Below are positions 22,151 to 32,420 of a stretch of DNA of 64,000 nucleotides, in pieces. Under the pieces are notes generated by a model that worked only from the letters and a program-made list of their open reading frames with translations, did not search any database and was not told where the DNA came from. The position numbers and the translations under genes are program-made. The DNA is from Torymus aiolomorphi (Eukaryota; Arthropoda; Insecta; Hymenoptera; Torymidae). Location: NCBI GenBank assembly GCA_036365515.1, contig CM070873.1:178760104-178824103 (forward strand). Direction: 5' to 3'. Every line of letters begins with the position of its first letter. Positions within the stretch are counted from its first letter, which is position 1.

Positions 22151-22200
22151 CTGTTGCTGTTGTGATTGCTCTGGTACAGGGGATTCAGGATGTTCCGCGA
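22085..22200 (-). repeat. CAG/CAA tract encoding polyglutamine
   Basis: A near-continuous glutamine run in the polymerase frame, with CAG and CAA mixed and an occasional CGG. It links the N-terminal domain to the conserved polymerase region. The TAA at 22082-22084 falls in this stretch and more Q codons follow it. The same DNA read in another frame gives polyserine, which I do not consider coding. Confidence 0.85.
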
Positions 22201-22452
22201 ACTGCTGCTCTTGCGCGGACTGTCTAGACGTACTAGCCTGAGGTTGCGTGCGGTCGAACTCCCCCGGGTACGTTCGGCGGCGGTTGGGTGCAGTCGACTC
22301 AGGATGTTCCTCGACCTGTTGCGCCTGCAGCCGTAGGTCTTGCGACTGCGGCTCCGAACGCTCCTGTGACTGTTGCTCCAGTTGCGGCACCTCCTGATGT
22401 TGTGGGTGCTCATCTGCTTCTTGAAAAAGATTATCGATCTCCAATGTGCGTT

Positions 22453-22546
22453 CTATAAAAAAAAAGGAGAATTTTAAAAATAATTTATATAAGTTAAAAA
22501 TTAATATGTTAAAAAATGTTGTCAGATAAATATCTTGATAAATTAC
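22453..22546 (-). other. 94-bp intron in the polymerase gene
   Basis: On the minus strand the donor is CGAG|GTAATTTATC and the acceptor is TTTTTTTTATAG|AACGCAC. Splicing joins exon 1 codon phase to exon 2 exactly, with a Glu codon split across the junction, whereas both exons run into stops if unspliced. Size and AT content fit a small insect intron. Confidence 0.8.
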
Positions 22547-22967
22547 CTCGCAATAGTTCCGCATAAGCAGCTAATAAAGCTCGTGCCAGCTGCCTCTCAG
22601 CACTGCATCGCCCAAGGAGATGCACTGCGACCATTTCAAGAAACTCACTGTGCTCTCTAAAAATCCCTCTTAAAAATCTGCAATTTAAAAATCGGGCAGT
22701 CCTTGTTTCAACAAACGCCATGAAGCTAGCCACTGCTTCATTTGTAAATGCACGTATATAGTTTCTGACACATCGGTTTTCACGCCCGTAATCTCTCAAC
22801 TGACATGTGCGTCTTCTTAAAATACATGCCAGAAGTCTTGCTTCTGTAACATCATTCTCCCGAGAGCGATTAATTGCTGCTACTGCTGATGATGATGCCA
22901 TACGTGGTACTTCATCAAGCAGCGCATTGAAAACGACGAATACTTGCGGTACTAAATCCATTTTCAC
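22547..22967 (-). CDS. exon 1 of the polymerase gene, N-terminal helical domain
   Basis: 140 codons from ATG 22967; a second ATG at 22961 is equally possible. The product is Arg/Ala/Leu-rich and predicted helical (LLACILRRRTCQLRDYGREN, LLGRCSAERQLARALLAAYAELLRG), with no recognised catalytic motif. After splicing it continues into the Q-rich linker and then the conserved polymerase N-terminus in one frame. It may act in priming or as terminal-protein-like material; that is inference only. Confidence 0.65.
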
Positions 22968-23660
22968 GTTTTAAAATAAAAAATTCTACAACTAGTAAAA
23001 TAAAGAATGGCAGCGCGCCCAGATATAGACGAGTATACTGCTCGACAGAAAACTTCTGAATAACTGGAAAAGCATCGACCTCTGTTCATTTACACCCGCG
23101 GTGCATGTCTACATCACCATCACTTACTAGATTATTTTACAACGCTATATGAAATTAGCTCAGACGTTGTAGCAAAATGTTTTATTTTATATAGTAATAA
23201 AACGATCGTGATGAGATCACTGGATAGTCTGTATACTACTAAAAGACCTTAGTAAATGATTTTACAACAGGGTTAATGAAAAATCCTTACTTACACTCTC
23301 ATATGAATATAGCATATAGTTTTCTAAATTTCACACACTAATAAAATCATTAGTTACCCCGTTATCGACATTCTTACATTCTCTCAAGTAGAGTAGAGAT
23401 TAAAATGTTATCAATGGCACGAGAGAAACCATATGTTCATTTATTTTAAAAAGCTATTACAAATAACAGTTTTCTATTTGCATTACTCACGTTTTTCTCT
23501 TTCTCTATTTCCCTTAATTAGTATAGCTCAGTATTTAAGGAGAAGCCAAAATTGTACAAGATACATATTAGTTTGTGCTACGACTAATGTAGCATCTTAT
23601 ACTCGTTCAGTCGTATACTTCAAGAAGACAACACGCACAATATTTCAGTTTTTCTACATA
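22968..23660. promoter_or_regulatory. divergent intergenic region between POLB and the rightward gene
   Basis: About 690 bases separate two genes that start in opposite directions, so promoters for both should lie here. On the plus strand a TATTTAAG lies at about 23533. TCAGTC at 23607-23612 matches the arthropod initiator TCAKTY, about 50 bases before the ATG. No further structure is recognised. Confidence 0.4.
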
Positions 23661-24455
23661 ATGTCTCAAACAACGAATCTCAAACGCATAAAAATGTCTT
23701 CGTTCAACTCGAGAGAGGAGGTAGTGCATTATTTAATAAATGCCCGAGTTAATCCTATAAATGCATCATGTACGAAGAAAATTTTAACCGGGCTCACCTC
23801 TCAAGGAAACGGCGATTTTACAAGTGTTGTGAAAATTATAAATCATTCATTTTCTGGAATCACGTTTACAAAAGAAGCTTGGGATGCGTTCAAGTTTTTT
23901 TTTTAAAGATATCAGTGAATATTTTAACACAAAAAACTCTTCTACTCCTCAGAAAAAACATTTAATGGAATCAATTTAACATACACAACAACGTTTGGTA
24001 CAAAAACCATCGTCCTCGACAGAGAAGACTCACCGAGTACTTGTTTACTAGATTCAGATAATGATGGAAATTCAACATATTCTAAAAAGAGGAAACTTTA
24101 TACGCCAGCCATAGTTATGCAAAAAACATCGTTTGACGGAATCATCACGCTGTCAAAGTGTATAGACAGCTGTATCAAAATGAACGAAAAACTATTACCA
24201 TTAGTTTCAAAGTGCAACAAAAATATTATTGCCGATGTGTGTAAAAAATTTAACGAGAATATATTTTTACCAGAAAAAGATGTGTTTGTAAAACAATATT
24301 TATCCTCTCACGGTGAGAAAATAAAAAATAATATTGCAACTCTATTTAATGATAATGAGTTTTCCGAATATTATTTTGATATTGTATTTTATGAAATTAT
24401 TAGTTTACACGCAAACTCAATAGTTAAAAATGTCATTTCTAAATGCGCCACTTAA
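23661..24455 (+). pseudogene. rightward Polinton gene of unknown function, two frame breaks
   Basis: The only plus-strand gene of the element. From ATG 23661 the frame encodes MSQTTNLKRIKMSSFNSREE, then VVHYLINARVNPINASCTKK and ITFTKEAWDAFKFF. It is lost in a T-run at about 23896-23904. A second break lies near 23965-23980. The continuation (TKTIVLDRED, KKRKLYTPA, then MQKTSFDGIITLSKCIDSCI from 24117) runs to TAA at 24453-24455. Intact length would be about 265 residues. The middle has an acidic/Ser segment followed by a basic KKRK that could be a nuclear localisation signal. I do not recognise the family. Confidence 0.6.
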
Positions 24456-24488
24456 AAAGTGTATAAAATGTACGTGTGTAAATAAATT

Positions 24489-25139
24489 TTCAATAAATAT
24501 AATTTAAATGTATTTTCTCGAAGTATATATTTCTTTACCTGAACCTCACACCCCATGTTAATTATCATCACTATTTGTTCCTACCAAAGTTCATTATGAG
24601 CCCGACCGCACCCAAACTGAGGCGTCTCCACGCTCAGCTTTACATCCGTATGCAGCCATGCTAATGACCCTCACTAATTACCCCATGACGGCGCTCTCCG
24701 AGGGACTCGACCGCACCCTAACCACTCATCACCCACGTGGCCACCCATCCGCCCGCTCACCATCACCCGCGATCATCCGCTTCCCCTGCAGCCTCACCCG
24801 TCACCCACGCGGCCACTCATCACATCTGCTCACCACTCTCCACCCACCGCCTGCTCACCACCCACGCGGCCACCCACCGCCTGCTCACCACCCACGCGGC
24901 CACTCATCCGCCCGCTCACCATCACCCGCTACAACCCGATTCCCCGCAGCCTCACCCACGCAACCACCGCGCGGCGTCCTCCCACCGCCCGCTCTGGCCT
25001 CCCGCTCACAGCCGCTAATTACCACCACTAATTACCCCCCTGACGACGCTCATTAAGGGGAACCGATTGTGCCTTATATCCGCCCAGCGGCCATCTTGAA
25101 CGGCCGCCATCTTTGCCCTATATCCGCCCATATGCTACT
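24489..25139 (-). repeat. Polinton right terminal inverted repeat
   Basis: Inverted partner of 8102-8687. It has about 110 extra bases near 24550-24655 that are absent on the left, lacks one TTCAAGATGG duplication present on the left, and has several CACCCACGCGGCCACTCATC subrepeats. The arms have therefore diverged by indels in GC-rich subrepeats. Confidence 0.93.
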
Positions 25140-25145
25140 GACGTG
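25140..25145. repeat. 6-bp target-site duplication GACGTG (right)
   Basis: Exact copy of 8096-8101; satellite B resumes within it. Confidence 0.9.
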
Positions 25146-25620
25146 TATACATGGCAAAATAATAATTTAAATAATTCTTAACCCCAAGTAGGCGAGGGAT
25201 GCGAGTTCCTCGCGTATACGGGAGCGCGTCAGACGTGTATACAAGGCAAAATAATTATTTATATAATTCCTAACCGCAAGAAGGCGGGGGATGCAAGTTC
25301 CACACGTATACGGGAGCGCGATAGACTTGTATACATGGCAAAACAATTGTTTAAATAATTCTTAACTCCAGGGTGCTCATTCCACGCGAATACGGGAGCA
25401 TTCCCTGCCTACATGAGTTTAAGAATTACTTGGATTTTGCCTTATTTAAACAATTATTTAAAGAATTTTTAAACCCAAGTAGCTGGGGCATATGAGGACC
25501 ACGCATATAAGGGAGTCAAGTAGAAATGAAAAAATAAGCAAAACGATTATGTAAATAATTTTTAAACCCAAGTACGCGGGCATATGAGATCCACGCATAT
25601 AAGGGAGTCATGTAGACATG
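25146..25620 (+). repeat. satellite B, continuation right of the Polinton
   Basis: About five further monomers in the same orientation as 7561-8101, becoming more divergent rightward (AAACCCAAGTA and GCATATAAGGGAGTCA variants). These variants match, in reverse orientation, the array at 29640-32420. Confidence 0.88.
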
Positions 25621-27120
25621 AAAAAAAACCGCTGCTAATTGTTTGGCACTTAGCTTCCTCAAAATAATGTATCGATTCTTTTTATTAAATTGAAATTATA
25701 ATAATAAATTTTTCACGAAAAAGAATAAAAAATTTTCTAAATCAAATTATCTCAAATTTATGACTTTTAATACCGTATTGTAACATGAATTATATAAAAT
25801 ATATTCTAAAAAATGTATAATTATTTAAAATAATAATATAAATATATTCAATATTATTAAATAACTGTATATATGTATTGCTTTATGTATCTCTTATTAG
25901 CCATATAATACTCTTTTTCAAATATCTTTAATCGTAATTGACCGATTTTTTTTGGCAACGAAATCGGTTCGAAGATATAAAAAAGCTGTCTCTGTGCCAA
26001 ATTTCAAGACGATTGGTTGACTTTTACTCCTGTTATCGTGTCCAAAAGAAAAAACCACTTTTTTCAAAAATTTTTTTTTTCTCGAAAACAAATGAAGATA
26101 ATCACTTTAAACTTTAACCAAATATAATCCTCAATGAGTGTGTTATAAATGGTTAAAATTTGTGGTCGATAAATCAACTATTCTCTGAAAAAACACAATT
26201 AGAAAATTAAAAAAAAAATTTTATCCTCAAATATCTTTATAGTAATTTACCGATTTTTTTCGGCAACGAACTCGGTTCGAAGATATAAAAAAGCTGTCTA
26301 TGTGCCAAATTTCAAGACGATTGTTTGACTTTTACTCATTTTATCGTGTCCGAAAGAAAATTCACTTGTATTCAAAAATATTTTTTTTCTATGAAAAAAA
26401 TGCAGATAATCACACTAAATTTTAACCAAATATAGTCGTCAATGAGGGTTATAAGTGATTAAAATTTTAGGTCGATAAATCAACAATTCTCTGAAAAAAC
26501 GCAATTCGAAAATTAAAAAGAAAAATGTTTAACCTCAAATATCTTTAATCGTAATTGACCGATTTTTTTTGGCCAACGAACTCGGTTGGAAGATATAAAA
26601 AAGCTGTCTCTGTGCCAAATTTCAAGACGATTGGTTGACTTTTACTCCTGTTATTGCGTCCGAAAGAAAATTCCCTTGTTTTCAAAAATATTTTTTTTCT
26701 CTGAAACAAATGAAGATAATCACTTGAAATTTTAACCAAATATAGGCTTCAATGATTGTTATAAGTGGTTAAAATTTCAAGTCGATAAATAAAATATATT
26801 TTGAGAAATTAATTTATGAAATATAAAAATGTTTTCCTTAATAACAAATGACAGAGTAAAGATAATTCAACTTAACTTTTAAAAAAAGAAATTGTAGGTA
26901 ATTTGAAGACCTTTCAAAAATAGTTTACTATATTATGTAATAATGGCTGTATGATATGAAAAAATACAAAAATCTAAAAATTCAAAATCGTTTTTTGGTT
27001 ATAAAACAAAAGAAAAACGAGAAAATGTAAAAATAGGTTAAGCTATATCTCTTCTATGTCCAAACATAGAGAATAAGCCCTCATCGATGAAAATCGGTCA
27101 ATTGGTTCAAAAGTTATAGC

Positions 27121-27125
27121 CGGCA

Positions 27126-27193
<68 letters not shown>
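27121..27193. repeat. (CA)n microsatellite, left inner arm of the foldback
   Basis: About 70 bp of CA repeat preceded by ATAGCCGGCACACACATA. The mirror copy is the (TG)n tract beginning at 27331. Confidence 0.95.
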
Positions 27194-27197
<4 letters not shown>

Positions 27198-27328
27198 GAC
27201 ACGAACATTTTTTTTCTCAAAAACATCGGATATTGGTGCCGCAAGTCTTAAAAAATATTTTTAAACATTTTTTGTTCGAAAAATTTTTTTCACCATTACA
27301 AAGCTTCCTCTTTGAGGAAGCAAAATTT

Positions 27329-27330
<2 letters not shown>

Positions 27331-27386
<56 letters not shown>

Positions 27387-27418
27387 GCACGCGCGTGTCT
27401 GCGTGTGTGCGTGTGTAT
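27331..27418. repeat. (TG)n microsatellite, right inner arm of the foldback
   Basis: TG repeat grading into GTGCGTGTGCACGCGCGTG, ending at TATACCGGCTATAAC, which mirrors the left arm. Confidence 0.95.
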
Positions 27419-28859
27419 ACCGGCTATAACTTTTGAACCACTTGACTGATTTTCATCGATGAGGGCTTATTCTCTTCGTTTGGACATAGAATAGAGAGAG
27501 CTTAACCTATTTTTACATTTTCTCGTTTTTCTTTTGTTTTATAACCAAAAAACGATTTTGAATTTTTAGTTTTTTGTATTTTTTCATATCATACAGCCAT
27601 TATTACATAATATAGTAAACTATTTTTGAAAGGTCTTCAAATTACCTACAATTTCTTTTTTTAAAAGTTAAGTTGAATTATCTTTACTCTGTCATTTGTT
27701 ATTAAGGAAAACATTTTTATATTTCATAAATTAATTTCTCAAAATATATTTTATTTATCGACTTGAAATTTTAACCACTTATAACACTCATTGAAGACTA
27801 TATTTGGTTAAAATTTCAAGTGATTATCTTCATTTGTTTCAGAGAAAAAAAATATATTTGAAAACAAGGGAATTTTCTTTCGGACGCGATAACAGGAGTA
27901 AAAGTCAACCAATCGTCTTGAAATTTGGCACAGAGACAGCTTTTTTATATCTTCCAACCGAGTTCGTTGGCCAAAAAAATCGGTCAATTACGATTAAAGA
28001 TATTTAAGGTTAAACATTTTTCTTTTTAATTTTCGAATTGCGTTTTTTCAGAGAATTGTTGATTTATCGACCTCAAATTTTAACCACTTATAATACTCAT
28101 TGAAGACTATATTTGGTTAAAATTTAAAGTGATGATCTTCATTTGTTTCCGAGAAATAAAATATTTTTGAAAACAAGGGAATTTTCTTTTGGATACGTTA
28201 CCAGGAGTAAAAGTCAACCAATCGTCTTGAAATTTGGCACAGAGACAGCTTTTTTATATCTTCGAACCGAAAAAAAATCGCTCAATTACGATTAAAGATA
28301 TTTGAGGTTAAAAATTTTTCTTTTTAATTTTCGAATTGCGTTTTTTCAGAGAATTGTTGATTTGTCGACCTAAAATTTTAACCACTTATAACACTCATTG
28401 AAGACTATATTTTGTTAAAATTTAAAGTGATTATCTTCATTTGTTTTCGAGAAATAAAATATTTTCGAAAACAAGGGAATTTTCTTTCGGATACGTTACC
28501 AGGAGTAAAAGTCAACCAATCGTCTTGAAATTTGGCACAGAGTCAGCTTTTTTATATCTTTGAACCGAGTTTGTTGCCAAAAAAAAATTGGTCAATTACG
28601 ATTAAAGATATTTGAGGATAAAATTTTTTTTTTTTAATTTTCTAATTGTGTTTTTTCAGAGAATTGTTGATTTATCGACCTAAAATTTTAACCACTTATA
28701 ACACTCATTGAAGACTATATTTGGTTAAAATTTAAAGTGATTATCTTCATTTTTTTCATAGAAAAAAAATATTTTTGAATACAAGTGAATTTTCTTTCGG
28801 ACACGATAAAATGAGTAAAAGTCAAACAATCGTCTTGAAATTTGGCACATAGACAGCTT

Positions 28860-29265
28860 TATATATACAGCTATATATACAACGAACAGCGAGATACACG
28901 AGGAACAAGAGTCTGTACATCGCATATATAGATATAGTAATCCATGTTATTCTTGTTCTTTATATCTGTTCCTCAGGGACTCACGACAATTGAACCGTGC
29001 CGTACCGTGTTATGCCCTGCCGTGCCGTGCCGTACCGTCCGCATTTGAAAAACGCGTGTACCATCTACCAACTATATTGCGTCAGTGCTTTGATCTGAGA
29101 TCATCCACGCTTTGATCATTGTTGCTTGGAGCACGGACGCAATAATCTTGGTAGACGGCACACTCATTTTTCAAAAGCGCATGGCACGACACGGCACGAC
29201 ACGGCACGGGTCATTTGTGGCGAGTCCATCAGAGATGTGAGAAGGCGCTAATCAGTACGGCTACG
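28860..29265. mobile_element. ~405-bp insert with palindromic GTGCCG-rich arms
   Basis: The ~300-bp unit is broken after GACAGCTTTATATA and resumes at TTTATATCTTCG. The insert carries arms of ~95 bp (about 28996-29095 and 29122-29212) that are reverse complements. Each has CCGTGCCGT/ACGGCACGG runs outside and a TTTGAAAAACGCG...CTACCAA...ATTGCGTC block inside, around a centre with GATCTGAGATCATC. This is the form of a foldback MITE. Family and exact ends are not determined. Confidence 0.65.
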
Positions 29266-29639
29266 ATTTTATATCTTCGAAACGAGTTAATTGCCAAAAA
29301 AAATCGGTTCATTACGACTAAAGATATTTGAGGATAAAATTTTTTTTTTCTGATGATCGTCTTTTTCATAAAAAATATTAAAATCATTAATTATTAATAA
29401 CAAAACAGTTTCTTCTTCAATAAGATAAAATTAAAAAATTATGTTAATACAATCTTAAAAAAATATATTATATAAATATGAAAATGTATTAAAAGTCATA
29501 AATTTGAGATAATTTAATTAGGAAAAATTTTATTTTTTTTGTGAAAAATTTATTATTATAATTTCAATTTAATAAAAAGAATCGATAAATTATTTTGAGG
29601 AAGCTAAGTGCCAAAGAATTGGTAGCGGTCTTTTTCATG

Positions 29640-31764
29640 TCTACATGACTCTCATACATGCGTGGACCTCATGTCCCCCGCCTACTTGGGTTTAAAAATT
29701 ATTTAAATAATCTTTTGGCTTATTGTTTCTCGTCTACGAAATTTTCTAATATGCGTGGACCTCATGTCCCCCGGCTACTTGGGTTTAAAAATTATTTAAA
29801 TAATCGTTTTGCTTATTTTGTCATATCTAAATGACTCCCTTATAATCGTGCACCTCATATCCCCCGAGTACATGTTTCTAAATATTATTTAAATAATCTT
29901 TTTGCTTATATTTTCGTGTCTACATGACAACCTTATATGCGTGGACCTCATATCCCCGGCCTACTTTGGTTTAAAAATTATTTAAATAATCATTTTGCTT
30001 ATTTTCTCATATCTAAATGACTCCCTCATATGCATGGACCTAATATCCACCGCCTACTTGGGTTTGAAAATTATTTAAAAAATCTTTTGGATTATTGTTG
30101 CACGTCTATGAAATTTCGTAATATGCGTGGAACTCATATGAAGAGCTCAGGGCAACAAACGGTCAGCTTCTTATGAAAATACATTATGAGCTGACTGTTT
30201 GTTGCCCTGAGCTCTTCATATCCCCCGTCTACTTGAGTTTAAAAATTATTCAAATAATCTTTTTGCTTATTTTTTCATGTCTACATTACTCTCTTATATG
30301 CGTGGACCTCATGTCTCCCGCCTACTTGGGTTTAAATATTATTTAAATAATTTTTTGGCTTATTGTTGCACGTCTACGAAATTTCCTAATATGCATGGAC
30401 CTCATATCCACCGGCTACTTGGGTTAAAAATTAATTAAATAATCGTTTTGCTTATTTTTTCATGTCTACATGACTCCCATATATGCGTGGACCTCATATC
30501 CCCCGCCTACTTGGGTTTAAAATTATTTAAATAATCTTTTGGCTTATTGTTGCTCGTCTAGGAAATTTTCTAATATGCGTGGACCTCATGTCCCCCGGCT
30601 ACTTGGGTTTAAAAATTATTTAAATAATCGTTTTGCTTATTGTTGCTCGTCTACGAAATTTTCTAATATGCGTGGACCTCATGTCTCCCTGATACTTGGG
30701 TTTAAAAATTAAAATTAATATGCATGGACCTCATATCCACCGGCTACTTGGGTTAAAAATTAATTAAATAATCGTTTTGCTTATTTTGTCATGTCTACAT
30801 GACTCTCTTATATGCGTGGACCTCATGTCCCCCGCCTACTTGGGTTTAAATATTATTTAAATTTTGTTTTGGCTTATTGTTGCACGTCTACGAAATTTCC
30901 TAATATGCATGGACCTCATATCCACCGGCTACTTGGGTTTAAAAATTAATTAAATAATCGTTTTGCTTATTTTGTCATGTCTACATGACTCTCTTATATG
31001 CGTGGACCTCATGTCCCCCGCCTACTTGGGTTTAAATATTATTTAAATAATTTTTTGGCTTATTGTTGCACGTCTACGAAATTTCCTAATATGCATGGAC
31101 CTCATATCCACCGGTTACTTGGGTTAAAAATTAATTAAATAATCGTTTTGCTTATTTTGTCATGTCTACATGACTCCCTTATATGCGTGGACCTCGTGTC
31201 CCCCGATACTTGGGTTTAAAAATTATTTAAATAATCGTTTGTCTTTCTTTTTCATGTCCACATGACTCCCTTATATTCGTGAACTCATATTCCTCGTCTA
31301 CTTGAGTTTAAAAATTATTCAAATAATCATTTTGCTTATTTTTTCATGTCTACATGACTCCCTTATATGCGTGGACCTCATATCTCCCGCCTACTGGGGT
31401 TTAAAAATTATTTAAATAATATTTTGGCTTACTTTTTCATGTCTACATGACTCCCTTATGTGCGTGAAACTCATATCTCCCGCCTACTTGGTTTTAAATA
31501 TTACTTAAATAATCGTTTGTCTTATTTTTCATGTCTGCATGACTCCCTTATATGCGTGGACCTCATATCCCCCGCCTACTTGAGTTTAAAAATTATTTAA
31601 ATAATTGTTTGGGTAATTTTTTCATGTCTACATGACTCCCTTATATGCGTGGATTTCATATCCCTTTCCTACTTTGGTTTAAAAATTATTTAAATTATCG
31701 TTTTGCTGATTTTTTCATGTCTACATGACTCCCTTATATGCATAGACCTCATATCCCCCGCCTA
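29640..31764 (-). repeat. satellite B in reverse orientation, ~22 monomers
   Basis: Repeated CTACATGACTCCCTTATATG, CGTGGACCTCATATCCCCCG and CTACTTGGGTTTAAAAATTA blocks at ~91-92-bp spacing are the reverse complement of the monomer at 7561-8101 and 25146-25620. Between about 30720 and 31150 two monomer types alternate (GTTGCACGTCTACGAAATTT versus TGTCATGTCTACATGACT), which forms a ~183-bp dimeric higher-order unit. Confidence 0.92.
30136..30221. mobile_element. 86-bp near-perfect hairpin insert in satellite B
   Basis: ATATGAAGAGCTCAGGGCAA runs inward and TTGCCCTGAGCTCTTCATAT faces it, with arms of ~33 bp (CAAACGGTCAGCT / AGCTGACTGTTTG inside) around a ~20-base loop. It splits a satellite monomer between CTCAT and ATCCCCC, so it is a recent tiny palindromic insertion. 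Transposon family unknown. Confidence 0.75.
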
Positions 31765-32100
31765 CGTCTGTTTTACTGTTACGGTTTCCCCTTTTCCATG
31801 AAAATCTTCCTCTTTTTTGTCATAATTTTCCTCTATTCCTCTTAAATAAAAAAACGTTCACGTTTCCTTATATTCGTAATATATTTAAAATGAATTCAAA
31901 TTTGCTGACATTTTCTGTTGAATCAGATAATTCTTTTTGGAGAAGTTATGAAGATTTTCAGATATTCATTTTGTATTCATATTATATTCGTTTGAAGTCC
32001 CAGAATACATTTTGAATTCAATTTGACTTCATACTAATGAATTCTCAAAGAACACAGATTGCTGAATACTTTCTGAACACTTTCTGAAAATATGTCTGGG
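31765..32100. other. non-satellite insert within the satellite B array
   Basis: About 335 bases unlike the monomer (starts near TCTGTTTTACTGTTACGG), AT-rich, with repeated GAATTC/TTTCTGAA motifs and no gene. Satellite monomers resume at TACTGTTGCACGTCTACG. Confidence 0.55.
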
Positions 32101-32420
32101 ATACTGTTGCACGTCTACGTAATTCCCTTACACGCGTGGACCTTGCACCCAGCGGCCACTAGCTTAGGTTTTAAAATATTTTAAATAATTATTTTGCTTA
32201 CTATTGCACTTTTACGTAATTTCATTATATGCAAAACCTCGTGTCACCTGTCTACTTGGGTTTGAAAATTATTTAAATAATCGAGTTGCAGGTCTGCGAA
32301 ATTCCTTTATATGTGTGGATCTCGTGTGCCCCGTCTACTTGGGTTAAAAAATTATTTAAAAAATTGTCTTACTGTTACACATCTACGTAATTCCCTTATA
32401 TACGTGGACCTCGCATCTCC
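32101..32420 (-). repeat. satellite B, last diverged monomers
   Basis: Three to four degenerate copies (TTACGTAATTCCCTTA, CTACTTGGGTT). The array ends at CTCGCATCTCCC. Confidence 0.8.

Larger units (their letters stand above)
17052..22967 (-). pseudogene. POLB: protein-primed family B DNA polymerase, spliced, disrupted by an LTR and several mutations
   Basis: Replicative polymerase of the Polinton. Exon 1 (22547-22967) and a Q-rich exon 2 lead into the conserved N-terminal region, a Cys-rich block and exonuclease I (FLFYDFETTQ, near 20775). Exo II (IAHNSKGFDAQFIL), Exo III (YCLSDVN), the polymerase motifs DICSLYP, KLCLNSFWGKFGQ and YYDTDS, and the C-terminal block IPTGSFLGDMTNEL then follow. 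Breaks are a TAA in the glutamine tract (22082-22084), a TAG at 21923-21925, frame changes near 21645, 21465 and 21215, a solo LTR at 19606-20663, and a frame change in a TA run at 17472-17485. The enzyme cannot be made from this copy. Confidence 0.9.
8102..25139 (-). mobile_element. Polinton/Maverick self-synthesising transposon, 17,038 bp
   Basis: Both ends read AGTAG(T/C)ATATGGGC inward, giving the 5'-AG terminus usual for Polintons. They lie in ~0.6-kb terminal inverted repeats and are flanked by exact GACGTG duplications. The cargo is diagnostic: protein-primed family B DNA polymerase, retroviral-type integrase, FtsK/HerA-type packaging ATPase, adenain-like protease, and major and minor capsid proteins. 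Most genes read leftwards, with one rightward gene at the right end. Polymerase and major capsid genes are disrupted, so this copy cannot be autonomous. Other genes are still open, which suggests fairly recent insertion or assembly noise in simple runs. Confidence 0.97.
25630..29635. repeat. 4-kb foldback (large inverted repeat)
   Basis: The outer arms pair: TTTGGCACTTAGCTTCCTC near 25651 against GAGGAAGCTAAGTGCCAAA near 29597. The arms contain tandem ~300-bp units that include GAAGATATAAAAAAGCTGTC and CAAATTTCAAGACGATTG. There are three on the left and four on the right, in mirror orientation. Innermost are (CA)n on the left and (TG)n on the right, with a ~140-bp centre near 27190-27330. No coding potential is supported. 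The right arm is interrupted at about 28860-29265. Confidence 0.88.

Noticed and set aside
22027..22413. Polyserine/Arg-rich protein on the minus strand
   Set aside because: Alternative frame of the glutamine tract; the Q frame is in phase with both the upstream exon and the downstream polymerase.
27233..27436. Cys-Val repeat protein
   Set aside because: Translation of the (TG)n tract in the foldback.
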